Shown here in pieces: positions 8,939 through 16,909 of a stretch of 64,000 nt of DNA; the stretch's first letter is position 1, and each line of letters opens with the position of its first letter. The stretch lies in NCBI RefSeq assembly GCF_003610535.1, contig NZ_RAPN01000001.1:3335320-3399319 (forward strand), given 5' to 3'. Source of the DNA: Mangrovibacterium diazotrophicum. GTDB taxonomy: Bacteria; Bacteroidota; Bacteroidia; Bacteroidales; Prolixibacteraceae. The notes below the pieces were generated by a model. It saw only the letters and a list, made by a program, of their open reading frames with translations, had not been told where the DNA came from and made no database searches. The translations under genes and the position numbers were made by a program.

Positions 8939-9148
8939 ATGCTCGAAATAATCTGCGTTTACAAGAAAATAGAAAAAAAACAGATAAAAATTCATACCAG
9001 ATTTGAACCATCCCTGCAACATGTTGTTTTAATGTCAGAGTTCGATGTTCAGAAAGATGTTGAAGAGGTCGAGAGAAAAGGTAATGATCGTGGAGATGAA
9101 GTGAGGGAACGTCGAACTATTTTGAAAAAGATAAAGAAGATTTTCTAG
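8939..9148 (+). CDS. Possible small basic protein, doubtful
   Basis: A 69-codon frame encodes a Lys/Arg/Glu-rich peptide with no recognisable domain. A shorter form from the ATG at 9032 would be 38 residues. The only support is position: a perfect 10-bp hairpin terminator follows about 50 bases downstream, so something is transcribed on this strand. The DNA before that terminator (GGTTTAGTTTAGGTTTAG) resembles the tail of the carrier-like gene near 42070. It could equally be a noncoding RNA. Confidence 0.25.
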   Translation: MLEIICVYKKIEKKQIKIHTRFEPSLQHVVLMSEFDVQKDVEEVERKGNDRGDEVRERRTILKKIKKIF

Positions 9149-9195
9149 CAGATAGATTCAGGTTTAGTTTAGGTTTAGTTGGTTTATTAGTGTAA

Positions 9196-9228
9196 AAGGT
9201 TCGTTGAAGAAACGAACCTTTTTTTTAT
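9196..9228 (+). terminator. Intrinsic terminator, perfect 10-bp stem
   Basis: AAGGTTCGTT (9196-9205) pairs with AACGAACCTT (9211-9220) around loop GAAGA and is followed by a T run. It ends a plus-strand transcript from 8.9-9.2 kb. Confidence 0.85.
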
Positions 9229-9230
9229 GC

Positions 9231-9260
9231 AAAAAACCGCTCTTGCGTACAAAAGCGGTT
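9231..9260 (-). terminator. Intrinsic terminator for the GNAT/metG transcript
   Basis: On the minus strand the stem AACCGCT/AGCGGTT (9260-9254 with 9241-9235) is followed by six Ts. It lies about 90 bases after the acetyltransferase stop codon. Confidence 0.75.
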
Positions 9261-9351
9261 CAAAATATGTAGAGTAAGTTGCCGATCCGCAGTGCAGTAC
9301 TGCAACTTACGAAAGCGCCGCCAACAAGAGTTGGCAACGACTGTTTTTAAA

Positions 9352-9807
9352 TCATTTCCTCAGTACCTTTTCAAAACAAACACTGTCCAGAACACCTTCG
9401 TATTGACCGTAATTGGGAATACGATGGTAACTGTTTTTGGTGTACAGTGCGATGGCCTCCGGTTGTTTAACTCCGGTTTCCAAAATACACCTGGAATAGT
9501 GTAATTCGGCAGCCCAGCGTTCCAGTTCTTTCAAAACAGTAGAGGCGATTCCTTTACCCCGAAGCTCCGGGTTTGTGAACATCCGTTTCACTTCTGTAAC
9601 ACCTTCCGAGTACTCTTTAATGGCACCGCAACCGACCGGATTTTCGTCTAAATACGCGACAACCACATGTTTGATCAGATCAATCTTGTTGTATTGAGCG
9701 TAAAAAGCATGATCCTCGCCATCCCGGATTGCCAGATCGGCGTCCAGTTTTTTTACCAAACTAACAAAGTCGGCATTGGTGGAATCGGTGCGTGTTATCC
9801 GGATCAT
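9352..9807 (-). CDS. GNAT family N-acetyltransferase
   Basis: This 151-residue protein has the GNAT core. Residues 45-60 form the central beta strands (VVVAYLDENPVGCGAI), and the acetyl-CoA-binding loop follows as RMFTNPELRGKGIASTVL near residues 75-92 (the R/Q-x2-G-x-G/A signature). The C-terminal part contains E-A-I-A-L-Y with the usual tyrosine near residue 127. The acceptor substrate is unknown. It follows metG by 18 bases and is probably co-transcribed with it. Confidence 0.87.
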   Translation of the reverse strand: MIRITRTDSTNADFVSLVKKLDADLAIRDGEDHAFYAQYNKIDLIKHVVVAYLDENPVGCGAIKEYSEGVTEVKRMFTNPELRGKGIASTVLKELERWAAELHYSRCILETGVKQPEAIALYTKNSYHRIPNYGQYEGVLDSVCFEKVLRK

Positions 9808-9825
9808 TGTTTGTTTCCTCTTGAA

Positions 9826-11859
9826 TTAGCGTACTTCAGAACCGTTTTTAACCTTGTTCACCGGCGAAACGAATTTCAGCGTTCCGTCAGCATCTTCAGC
9901 CATCAGGATCATGCCTTGAGAGTCAATTCCGCGTAGTTTTCGAGGTTCCAGGTTCACCAGGATTGAAACTTGTTGTCCAATCACTTCTTCGGGCTTGTAG
10001 TATTCGGCAATACCCGAAACCACAGTGCGTTTGTCAATACCGGTATCAACCAGCAACTTCATCAGCTTTTTGGTTTTCGCTACCACTTCAGCTTCCAGAA
10101 TTGTTCCGGTACGGATATCCATTTTCATGAAATCGTCGAAGCTGCAGTTTTCTTTAGCCGGTTTAGCAACAGCAGCTGCCGCTTCATTGGCTTTTTTGGT
10201 ATCCAGCAATTTCTGAACCTGAGTGTCGATGGTTGCGTCCTCGATCTTCTCGAACAACAAATCGGGTTTGTTGGTCTGATGACCTGCAGCCAGCAAATCG
10301 GTACGACCTAGTTCGCTCCAGGGCAGTTGTTCCATGTTCAGGAAACCACGGAGTTTTTCCATACTGAATGGGAGGAACGGATCCAGCATAACGGTCAGGT
10401 TGGCGGTAATCTGCAAGCAGATATTCATCACCGTTTTCACACGTTCCGGATCGGTTTTAACCACTTTCCATGGTTCTTCGTCGGCCAGGTACTTGTTGCC
10501 CAAACGAGCCAAATCCATCGCCAGTTTCAGGGCTTCGCGAAAGCGGTAAGTTTCCAGGCTCTTTTCTACGTCAGCTTTCAATTTGGCAATCTCGGCCAAA
10601 GCAGCTTTGTCCACCTCGTTGGTTTCGCCTAAAGCCGGAACCTCGCCGTTGTAATATTTTTGTGTGAGCACCAAAGCACGGTTCACAAAGTTACCGAGCA
10701 CGGCAACCAGCTCATTGTTATTGCGGGCCTGAAAGTCTTTCCAGGTGAAGTCGTTATCTTTTGTTTCCGGTGCATTGGCAGTCAAGGTGTATTTCAACAC
10801 ATCTTCTTTTCCGGGGAATTCATCCAGGTATTCGTGGAGCCAAACTGCCCAGTTGCGCGAAGTTGAAATTTTATCGCCTTCGAGGTTCAGGAATTCGTTG
10901 GCCGGAACGTTTTCAGGCAGAATGTAACTTCCCTCAGCCTTCAGCATACTTGGGAAAATGATACAGTGGAAAACGATGTTGTCTTTTCCGATGAAGTGTA
11001 CCATTTTACACTCCGGATCTTTCCAGTATTTTTCCCATTCCGGTGTGCATTCTTTCGTAGCCGAAATGTAGCCGATTGGCGCGTCGAACCAAACGTAGAG
11101 CACTTTACCTTCTGCACCTTCAACCGGAACAGGCACACCCCAGTCGAGGTCGCGGGTCACGGCACGAGGCTGCAAACCACTGTCGATCCAGCTTTTGCAT
11201 TGTCCGTACACGTTCGATTTCCATTCTTTGTGGCCTTCCAGAATCCATTCTTTCAACCAGGGTTCGTACTGATCGAGCGGCAAGTACCAGTGCTTTGTTT
11301 CTTTCAATACCGGTGTGTTTCCGCTGATCATCGATTTCGGGTTGATCAGTTCTGTTGGGCTCAGCGAAGTACCGCAGCTTTCGCATTGGTCGCCGTAAGC
11401 TTTTTCGAACGAACATTTCGGGCAGGTACCCACAATGTATCGGTCGGCCAGGAATTGTTTGTTTTCCTCGTCGTAATATTGTTCCGAAGTTTGCTCTACA
11501 AACTTGCCGTTTTCGTACAGCGTTTTGAAGAATTCGGAAGCTGTTTCGTGATGAATCGGAGCGCTGGTACGCGAATACACATCGAAGGAGATGCCGAAGC
11601 GTGAAAACGCGTCTTTGATGATGTTGTGGTATTTATCGACAACATCCTGCGGGGTAATCCCTTCGTTTTTAGCTTTCAAAGTAATTGGCACACCATGCTC
11701 GTCGGATCCACCAATGAAAAGCACATCTTCGCCTTTCATGCGCAAATAGCGGGCATAAATATCGGCCGGAACGTAAACTCCGGCTAAGTGACCAATGTGT
11801 ACCGGCCCGTTGGCATAGGGAAGGGCCGAAGTAATCAGCGTACGTTTATACTGGCTCAT
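9826..11859 (-). CDS. metG: Methionine--tRNA ligase
   Basis: This 677-residue class I aminoacyl-tRNA synthetase charges tRNA-Met. Residues 10-26 hold the HIGH-type motif ([17 protein letters not shown]). A zinc knuckle follows with C-P-K-C and C-E-S-C near residues 145-161. The KMSKS loop appears as [10 protein letters not shown] near residue 333. The last 110 residues ([19 protein letters not shown] onward) are a Trbp111/EMAP-II-type tRNA-binding domain that dimerises the enzyme. The length is normal for the two-domain bacterial form. Confidence 0.97.
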   Translation of the reverse strand: MSQYKRTLITSALPYANGPVHIGHLAGVYVPADIYARYLRMKGEDVLFIGGSDEHGVPITLKAKNEGITPQDVVDKYHNIIKDAFSRFGISFDVYSRTSAPIHHETASEFFKTLYENGKFVEQTSEQYYDEENKQFLADRYIVGTCPKCSFEKAYGDQCESCGTSLSPTELINPKSMISGNTPVLKETKHWYLPLDQYEPWLKEWILEGHKEWKSNVYGQCKSWIDSGLQPRAVTRDLDWGVPVPVEGAEGKVLYVWFDAPIGYISATKECTPEWEKYWKDPECKMVHFIGKDNIVFHCIIFPSMLKAEGSYILPENVPANEFLNLEGDKISTSRNWAVWLHEYLDEFPGKEDVLKYTLTANAPETKDNDFTWKDFQARNNNELVAVLGNFVNRALVLTQKYYNGEVPALGETNEVDKAALAEIAKLKADVEKSLETYRFREALKLAMDLARLGNKYLADEEPWKVVKTDPERVKTVMNICLQITANLTVMLDPFLPFSMEKLRGFLNMEQLPWSELGRTDLLAAGHQTNKPDLLFEKIEDATIDTQVQKLLDTKKANEAAAAVAKPAKENCSFDDFMKMDIRTGTILEAEVVAKTKKLMKLLVDTGIDKRTVVSGIAEYYKPEEVIGQQVSILVNLEPRKLRGIDSQGMILMAEDADGTLKFVSPVNKVKNGSEVR

Positions 11860-11904
11860 TTTATCTTTTTTTCGTCGTTTCTGCGATTAATTTTTTACGG
11901 GCTA

Positions 11905-11912
11905 CAAAGATA
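11905..11912 (-). promoter_or_regulatory. Candidate -7 box for metG
   Basis: The minus strand reads TATCTTTG, a full match to TAnnTTTG, about 46 bases before the metG start. Confidence 0.5.
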
Positions 11913-12050
11913 GTTTTTTTCACGGATGCACACTTCGGCTTGTTTCGCTAATTCGTTGATTTTGTAATTCGTTGATATTGTTTTTAAAACGAATATGTAG
12001 TAACTTCTGATTTCAATAATTACCCTCTGTTTTAATTTAAATCGACATTT

Positions 12051-12470
12051 ATGAGTTTCATGAAAGAATTCAAGACTTTTGCCATGAAAGGCAATGTAGT
12101 CGACATGGCGGTTGGTATCATCATCGGTGGTGCTTTTGGTAAAATTGTCGCCTCGTTTGTGAATGATGTGCTAATGCCGCCAATTGGTTTATTGCTGGGT
12201 GGTTCGAACTTCGGAGCCTTTAAATTGGTGTTGAAGGACGAAGTGGTGGATGCAGCCGGAGAAGTGGTTCAGAAAGCTGTGAGTATCAACTACGGAACGT
12301 TTCTGCAAACGACCGTCGACTTCATCATCATTGCTTTCGCGATCTTTATGATGATTAAAGCAATGAACCAGCTGAAGAAGAAAGAAGAAGCGAAACCTGC
12401 TCCACCGCCAGCTCCAAGCAAAGAAGAAGTTTTGTTAACTGAAATCCGCGATCTATTGAAGCAAAAGTAG
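12051..12470 (+). CDS. mscL: Large-conductance mechanosensitive channel MscL
   Basis: This 139-residue inner-membrane protein is MscL, which opens under membrane tension during hypo-osmotic shock. The N-terminal amphipathic helix ([22 protein letters not shown]) leads into TM1 with the glycine/alanine-rich pore-lining face ([18 protein letters not shown]), near residues 18-42. TM2 is at about residues 83-103 ([19 protein letters not shown]). The C-terminal tail contains a Pro/Ala stretch and a charged bundle-forming helix. It is a single gene with its own terminator. A second, MscS-type channel lies at 42.2 kb. Confidence 0.96.
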   Translation: MSFMKEFKTFAMKGNVVDMAVGIIIGGAFGKIVASFVNDVLMPPIGLLLGGSNFGAFKLVLKDEVVDAAGEVVQKAVSINYGTFLQTTVDFIIIAFAIFMMIKAMNQLKKKEEAKPAPPPAPSKEEVLLTEIRDLLKQK

Positions 12471-12490
12471 ACAGACTACCGCATACGACA

Positions 12491-12520
12491 AGGCACTCCT
12501 GGAAACAGCGAGTGCTTTTT
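12491..12520 (+). terminator. Intrinsic terminator of mscL
   Basis: GCACTC (12493-12498) pairs with GAGTGC (12510-12515) and is followed by TTTTTG. Confidence 0.75.
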
Positions 12521-12714
12521 GTTTCTGAAAGTAACTGATTAAAAGTGCTTCCTACTGGTTGCATTTGGTTTTGCCATTCTCTGAAATTATCCTTTGAATA
12601 GTATTTATTATTCAGATAAATCGATCTGTATATTAAAAATATTTCGTTTAGAAGGCCGATTCAGTGTGAAACCACAAAAAGCTTTGTATCTTGGTGTTAA
12701 CAAACAAGAAAACT

Positions 12715-13530
12715 ATGATCGGATTTAATAATGGTGTCTTTCAAGACCTATCCCAAATCAATATACCAATTACCAGTCTGTCGATAAACCGCGGTTACGG
12801 AGGCTTCGAGTTCTTCGAGATTATCCACGGGAGGCCTTTTTATGGCGATCGGCATTTAAACCGGTTTCGGCATACCCTGGAGCTGCTGAAACTAAAAATT
12901 TCCTACGACGATCAGTTGGACGAAATTGTGGGCGACCTGATTCGACGGAATCATTTGGAACATGCGTACATGAAGCTTTTTGCCTTGCCTCATGCAACTG
13001 CAGGCAAAGGTTTCCGCGATGCCAGTTTGTATGTTTTTCCGACGGATATGCCCGCTTTCGACCCGGTGTTGTACGAGGAAGGAGCCAGGCTGGCCTTAAA
13101 GAACTTTCGGCGGTTTATGCCCGAAGCCAAGTCGACTAGTTACCTGGCGGGGCAATTTTGGATGGACGAACAGACGGATGATCGGGTGGTGGATGTGCTG
13201 TTTCACAACGGGTATTCGGTGCAGGAAACCTCGCGGGGAAATGTTTTTGTGGTGAAGGACAATACGGTGATTACGCCGGCCGATGACGTATTAATGGGAG
13301 TTACCCGTGGGCTGGTCATCGAGTTGTTGGCACATCACGGTTTGTTGCATGCCGAGGCGGAAGTGAGCCTGGCATTGCTCAACGGCGCCGACGAGGTGTT
13401 TCTTTCGAGCACGACCAAACATATTCTTCCGATCGTTCAGATTGACGGACGAAAGGTGGGTAAAGGCACCCCCGGGCCGGTGACCAGAGAACTAATCCTA
13501 GCTTTTCAGGCTTTAAAGGATGCGTTTTGA
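12715..13530 (+). CDS. Class IV aminotransferase (BCAT / aminodeoxychorismate lyase-like)
   Basis: I start this 271-residue protein at the ATG at 12715 (MIGFNNG); an in-frame TTG at 12691 would add eight residues unlike the family. It shows the class IV PLP fold: RGYGGFEFFEIIHGRPFYGDRHLNR near residues 25-50, the Schiff-base lysine region AKSTSYLAGQF near 140, and QETSRGNVFVV with D-x-V-L-M-G-V-T-R near 165-195 for phosphate binding. Such enzymes are branched-chain or D-amino-acid aminotransferases or aminodeoxychorismate lyases. The motifs do not decide between them. Given the short length, PabC-like or another aminotransferase is as likely as IlvE. Confidence 0.82.
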   Translation: MIGFNNGVFQDLSQINIPITSLSINRGYGGFEFFEIIHGRPFYGDRHLNRFRHTLELLKLKISYDDQLDEIVGDLIRRNHLEHAYMKLFALPHATAGKGFRDASLYVFPTDMPAFDPVLYEEGARLALKNFRRFMPEAKSTSYLAGQFWMDEQTDDRVVDVLFHNGYSVQETSRGNVFVVKDNTVITPADDVLMGVTRGLVIELLAHHGLLHAEAEVSLALLNGADEVFLSSTTKHILPIVQIDGRKVGKGTPGPVTRELILAFQALKDAF

Positions 13531-13555
13531 TAGAACACTTTTGTTCGTTTTAGGC

Positions 13556-13563
13556 TAAATTTG
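13556..13563 (+). promoter_or_regulatory. Candidate -7 box for the DsrE-like gene
   Basis: TAAATTTG matches TAnnTTTG and lies 15 bases before the ATG at 13579, giving a very short leader. Confidence 0.45.
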
Positions 13564-13578
13564 CCGAAAAACAAAATC

Positions 13579-13926
13579 ATGGAAAACTTCAGGAATACCC
13601 TCATTCAGATTACCCAAAAAGGAATGGGACAGGGAGATGATGAACTTGGTCTCGTACTGCTCAAAAACTATTTGACATTGTTGGCCGAAGAAAGCGAAAT
13701 GCCCCGCGTAATTGCTTTTTACAATGGCGGCGTGCAGCTCATTTGCAGTGGATCGCCGGTGATTGAACAGCTGAAAGTTCTGGAGAAAAAAGGTGTCCGT
13801 TTGCTGGCCTGTAAAACCTGCCTGAAATACTACGACCTGTTGGAAAAAAGGGAAACCGGTATTGAAGGGACCATGATGGACATTATTGAACTTCAGAAAG
13901 TAGCCGAAAAAGTCATCAACCTCTAG
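13579..13926 (+). CDS. DsrE/YedF-like sulfurtransferase-fold protein
   Basis: This 115-residue protein starts at the ATG at 13579; an upstream TTG lies inside the predicted promoter. It resembles the C-terminal DsrE-like domain of YedF. Matching features are GMGQGDDELGLVLLKNYL near the start, the VIAFYNGGVQL strand, and LLACKTCLKYYDLL with the pair of cysteines near residues 77-80. Full YedF proteins carry an N-terminal TusA domain that is absent here, and no selenium-metabolism gene is adjacent. A persulfide-carrier role is the family guess; the partner is unknown. Confidence 0.72.
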   Translation: MENFRNTLIQITQKGMGQGDDELGLVLLKNYLTLLAEESEMPRVIAFYNGGVQLICSGSPVIEQLKVLEKKGVRLLACKTCLKYYDLLEKRETGIEGTMMDIIELQKVAEKVINL

Positions 13927-13950
13927 CACGTGTAAAACGCAGATTTCGTG

Positions 13951-13958
13951 TATCTTTG
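13951..13958 (+). promoter_or_regulatory. Candidate -7 box for the DUF3667 gene
   Basis: TATCTTTG fully matches TAnnTTTG, about 36 bases before the ATG at 13994. Confidence 0.45.
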
Positions 13959-13993
13959 ATTGAAACCGCCCATTTTCAAAACAAGTGAAGCGC

Positions 13994-14719
13994 ATGCAGC
14001 AAACCTGTAAAAACTGCGACAATCAATTTGAAGGAAACTTCTGCAACCAATGCGGGCAGGAAGCCGGTGTTCAGAAAATAAACCTGCGCTTTATTGGTTA
14101 CGATTTGCAGCAAGGCCTGTTGAATTTCGATTCGGGTATGCTTTATACGATCAAAGAGCTGTTTACCCGCCCGGGCCATTCCATCCGGGAGTTTATCGAG
14201 GGAAAGCGCGTACATCATTTTAAGCCTGTTTCGCTGGTGGTGATCCTGGCTACCATTTATGCTTTTGTTCATCATTATTTCGGCATGCATTTGTTTACCG
14301 ATTTAAGTGCCAATCAGGATGAAATTGCCCATGGAACGCTGTTGATTTACAATTTTTTCGAGGATCAATATTCGCTTTTTATCTTGTTATCGATCCCCTT
14401 TTTGGCGGTCTGCACCTTTGTTTTGATTCGAAGCCGGGGCTACAGTTTTGCCGAGAATTTGGTGATTATCACCTTTGTTTCAGCACAACGACTGGTGGTT
14501 AGTCTGGCAATGTTCCCCTTGTTATATATTTTTGAGGGGGATTACCCCGGCAAGACCGCGATTTCAAGTTTAATATCGATCGGTTTGTATTGCTGGGTTT
14601 TTGTGCAGTTGTTTTGGCAAATGAAAAAGTGGAAGGTCATTTTTCTGGCCCTGGCATCATATTGTTTGGGAATTCTTCTGTTCACACTCATTTTTGTGCT
14701 GGTCGTTTTCGCGATTTGA
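13994..14719 (+). CDS. DUF3667 family membrane protein with zinc ribbon
   Basis: The 241-residue protein opens with a zinc-ribbon-like C-x2-C...C-x2-C (CKNCDNQFEGNFCNQCGQ). It is followed by a conserved segment typical of DUF3667 (LFTRPGHSIREFIEGKRVHHFKPVSL). At least five hydrophobic segments follow, including around residues 76-92, 120-142, 160-182 and 210-240. I use ATG 13994; a GTG at 13985 would add three residues. It is an integral membrane protein of unknown function, and no neighbour suggests a role. Confidence 0.8.
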   Translation: MQQTCKNCDNQFEGNFCNQCGQEAGVQKINLRFIGYDLQQGLLNFDSGMLYTIKELFTRPGHSIREFIEGKRVHHFKPVSLVVILATIYAFVHHYFGMHLFTDLSANQDEIAHGTLLIYNFFEDQYSLFILLSIPFLAVCTFVLIRSRGYSFAENLVIITFVSAQRLVVSLAMFPLLYIFEGDYPGKTAISSLISIGLYCWVFVQLFWQMKKWKVIFLALASYCLGILLFTLIFVLVVFAI

Positions 14720-14817
14720 AGCGAATGTTCAACCCTTTCAGCGATCATTTGTTAAAATGCTAGTATCGTTTCGCTTTAATTGGATAATTTTAGTCGTTCG
14801 TTGGATAGAGAAAATAA

Positions 14818-15318
14818 ATGAGAACAGCCATGAGTTTTAGTGCAGATTTATACAACCAGGAGTTTATCGACAAGTATTTCAAAGGATGGATCGGCGTTTC
14901 GGTAGATGTACCGGATGATCCCGACATGGAACCTTTGGTGTTTTACCTCGAAATTGAGTCAAAGTGCAATGCTTCCGGTACGCTCGTGTTTTTACATCGC
15001 TGGCAAACCTTCAGTGGTGATAAAAAGCTGCGTTTAAACCTTATTGAAGAGCCCGACGGGCACCTATCCTGCTATTTCTTTACGCCCGGCTACCCTTACT
15101 TCAAGCTGGGACGTTTCAAAAATCATGTGAATTGGGATAAGATTCGACGGTTTGTGGAACTGCAGAAAAAATATTCGGCTTACCAGGTAGTTACCCGCTA
15201 CGCCGACCAAAATTACGACGTGCAGGAAGCCGAATCTCAAAACATCATCGTTTTCCTCGACAACCTCGGATTCCGCCAACGTGAAAAAGTAAAAAGCGGC
15301 GAGCTGGAATTCGAATAA
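14818..15318 (+). CDS. Hypothetical soluble protein
   Basis: I do not recognise this 166-residue protein. It has no signal peptide or membrane segment and a balanced, mostly beta-patterned composition with many aromatic residues (YCFFTPGYPYFKLGRF region near 85-100). The start at 14818 is the first of two close ATGs (second at 14830). It lies alone between two plus-strand genes and ahead of a terminator shared with the convergent small membrane gene. Composition is like its neighbours, so it looks like a resident gene. Confidence 0.65.
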   Translation: MRTAMSFSADLYNQEFIDKYFKGWIGVSVDVPDDPDMEPLVFYLEIESKCNASGTLVFLHRWQTFSGDKKLRLNLIEEPDGHLSCYFFTPGYPYFKLGRFKNHVNWDKIRRFVELQKKYSAYQVVTRYADQNYDVQEAESQNIIVFLDNLGFRQREKVKSGELEFE

Positions 15319-15330
15319 GCACAAACGGTA

Positions 15331-15372
15331 AAAAAAAGAAAAGCCGTCCTGAGTGGCAGGAGCGGCTTTCGA
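15331..15372. terminator. Bidirectional intrinsic terminator
   Basis: AAAGCCG (15340-15346) pairs with CGGCTTT (15363-15369), with an inner CCT/AGG pair. An A-rich run to its left gives a long T tract on the minus strand, so it serves the small convergent gene best. Confidence 0.75.
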
Positions 15373-15424
15373 CTTGTTTAACGCAATTATTCGAGGTAAG
15401 GGATATCTTTGTTCTTTTCAGAAT

Positions 15425-15565
15425 TCAAACTTCAATGGGCTTTGCCTGTACCCTGCTGTAAGGGCTCGAAAAAATGGCATAGAGCATAAAATAAACTCCG
15501 CCGGCAATTACAGCAAGTAACATGGCTAAAGCGATAAATATGTTGCTGACATGTTTTCTGATCAT
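15425..15565 (-). CDS. 46-residue single-pass membrane protein
   Basis: A short frame on the minus strand encodes 46 residues from an ATG at 15565. The sequence has a basic start (MIRKHV), one hydrophobic helix at residues 9-33 (IFIALAMLLAVIAGGVYFML within it) and a polar tail containing SSPYSRVQAKPIEV. It ends 53 bases before a terminator with a minus-strand T tract, which supports its being transcribed. I recognise no family. Small Bacteroidota membrane proteins of this form are usually unannotated; the coding call is inferred from composition and context. Confidence 0.55.
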   Translation of the reverse strand: MIRKHVSNIFIALAMLLAVIAGGVYFMLYAIFSSPYSRVQAKPIEV

Positions 15566-15968
15566 GGCTTAATCTTTCTAAACTTTATTCAATCTTGTTT
15601 CCTTTTCTCTTCTCGTTCGAAGATCTCATGCTATGTTGCAACTGTCCTTTTAAAACCAATTTGTGTGCCGAAAAGTAGCATCATGCGTAAGTCGCACATA
15701 ATCAGTAGATGTTTGTTTTGGCATCATCGCTTCTGTTTCTCAGTTTGATAAAACGATCTCAAAATCGATAATCATTTTGCGCAACGGAGGAATATCCGGA
15801 AAGTTTGAGATGTCATTCTGAATTCATTTCGGAATTTTTTGAAATCTTGGAATAGGGTTCAAAGCCGTCAATTGTTGACCGAAAACTGTCCACGTCAGAT
15901 TGAACACTGTTTACTGTAACTGATCACTTAATTGAACGGCACTTTCGACATTCTTCCACTAATTTTCC
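15566..15968. other. Intergenic stretch, nothing recognised
   Basis: About 400 bases before the first cobalamin riboswitch promoter. I see no credible frame, tRNA or repeat. It is AT-rich and contains TTG/TTTC words that could belong to promoters of either flank. Confidence 0.5.
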
Positions 15969-15976
15969 TACTTTTG
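15969..15976 (+). promoter_or_regulatory. Candidate -7 box of the first cobalamin riboswitch operon
   Basis: TACTTTTG matches TAnnTTTG. The same eight bases stand before the second riboswitch at 21249. Transcription would begin just ahead of the aptamer. Confidence 0.55.
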
Positions 15977-15984
15977 AGCCAGTT

Positions 15985-16164
15985 TTCGGTGGCTTTGCTG
16001 CTTTCATTTAGCAAGAAGCAGCTGCCTTAATAAGGGAATCCGGTGCGAATCCGGAGCAGTCCCCGCTGCTGTAAACCTCGTAATACTTTCTGTACCATCG
16101 CCACTGTTCCGATTGCAATCGGGATGGGAAGGCCGCAGAAAGGAGGTGAGCCAGAAGACCTGCC
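15985..16164 (+). ncRNA. Cobalamin riboswitch 1
   Basis: The conserved aptamer words appear in order. GGGAATCCGGTG and AATCCGG are followed by CCCCGCTGCTGTAAACCTC, then GGGAAGG, and finally the B12 box GAGCCAGAAGACCTGCC at 16148-16164. This element represses downstream genes when adenosyl- or other cobalamins bind. A conserved hairpin follows at 16186-16205, which likely belongs to the expression platform. The next gene, a DUF71 ATPase, begins at 16262, followed by transport genes. Confidence 0.93.
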
Positions 16165-16173
16165 GCAAACAAC

Positions 16174-16205
16174 AAGTATTAACCGGATCTTCGGGGAACA
16201 AGATC
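16174..16205 (+). promoter_or_regulatory. Conserved post-aptamer element of riboswitch 1
   Basis: AAGTATTAAC (16174-16183) is followed by the stem GATCTT/AAGATC around loop CGGGGAAC. The same word and loop, with a different but still paired stem, stand after riboswitch 2, so this is a shared expression-platform module. Confidence 0.6.
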
Positions 16206-16261
16206 GTTGGAATACACATTCCATCTCTATCTATCCCCGGATCATAATCGATTCAAGCGAA

Positions 16262-16909
16262 ATGAATGTATTTGTTTCATGGAGCGGCGGCAAGGACTGT
16301 ATGTTGGCTTTGCATCGTACGCTCAAATCAGGAAGCCACCGGGTGATGGGCTTGCTGAACATGTGCGACCGCGATTCGCAGTTATCCCGTTCACACGGGC
16401 TGAAAAAAGAACTCATCCAGCGGCAGGCCGATGCTTTGGGTTTGCGTCTCATCCAACCCGAAACGCGCAACGGCGAGTACGAAAAAGATTTCAAAGCAGC
16501 CATTGCCGAACTGAAAGCTGAGCGTCTGGAAGGTGTTGTTTTTGGGGACATCTACCTGATGGAGCATCGAACCTGGATTGAACGTGTTTGCAGCGAAATG
16601 GGTATCGCAGCCATTTTCCCGATTTGGGGTAACACGACCAATGGTTTGGCACGCGAACTGTTATTGGAAGGCTATCAGCCGCTGGTGGTTGCTGTGCGGA
16701 ATGAACCGCTGCCGCAATCATATCTGGGCCGAATTTTCGACGCGCAGATGATTGCTGAGCTGGAGGCGATGGAGGGCGTGGACATTTGTGCCGAGAATGG
16801 CGAGTTTCACAGCTTTGTGATCGACGGTCCAATCTTTCGGCATCGTGTATCCGTAAAACACGGACAGTCTTATTTCGATAAAAACCACTGGTATTTACCC
16901 TTGAATTAA
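16262..16909 (+). CDS. DUF71/COG2102 PP-loop ATPase (diphthine-ammonia-ligase-like), B12 context
   Basis: I start at the ATG at 16262, directly after the riboswitch, giving 215 residues. The PP-loop S-W-S-G-G-K-D-C at residues 6-13 binds ATP for adenylation, and the C-terminal signature EFHSFVIDGPIF near 182-193 is typical of the DUF71 family. Eukaryotic and archaeal members amidate diphthine, a modification bacteria lack. I recall a comparative-genomics proposal that a bacterial subgroup acts in B12 salvage, and the riboswitch and BtuFCD-like neighbours here fit that. The stop codon overlaps the next start (TAATG), so it is translationally linked to the BtuF-like gene. The exact reaction is not established. 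Confidence 0.85.
   Translation: MNVFVSWSGGKDCMLALHRTLKSGSHRVMGLLNMCDRDSQLSRSHGLKKELIQRQADALGLRLIQPETRNGEYEKDFKAAIAELKAERLEGVVFGDIYLMEHRTWIERVCSEMGIAAIFPIWGNTTNGLARELLLEGYQPLVVAVRNEPLPQSYLGRIFDAQMIAELEAMEGVDICAENGEFHSFVIDGPIFRHRVSVKHGQSYFDKNHWYLPLN

Noticed and set aside
10966-11604. 212-codon plus-strand frame
   Set aside because: Antisense to metG, which is unambiguous; composition is that of a shadow frame.
16043-16261. N-terminal extension of the DUF71 gene
   Set aside because: The frame is open through the riboswitch aptamer, but translated riboswitch sequence is not protein. The start at 16262 gives the family's normal N-terminus.
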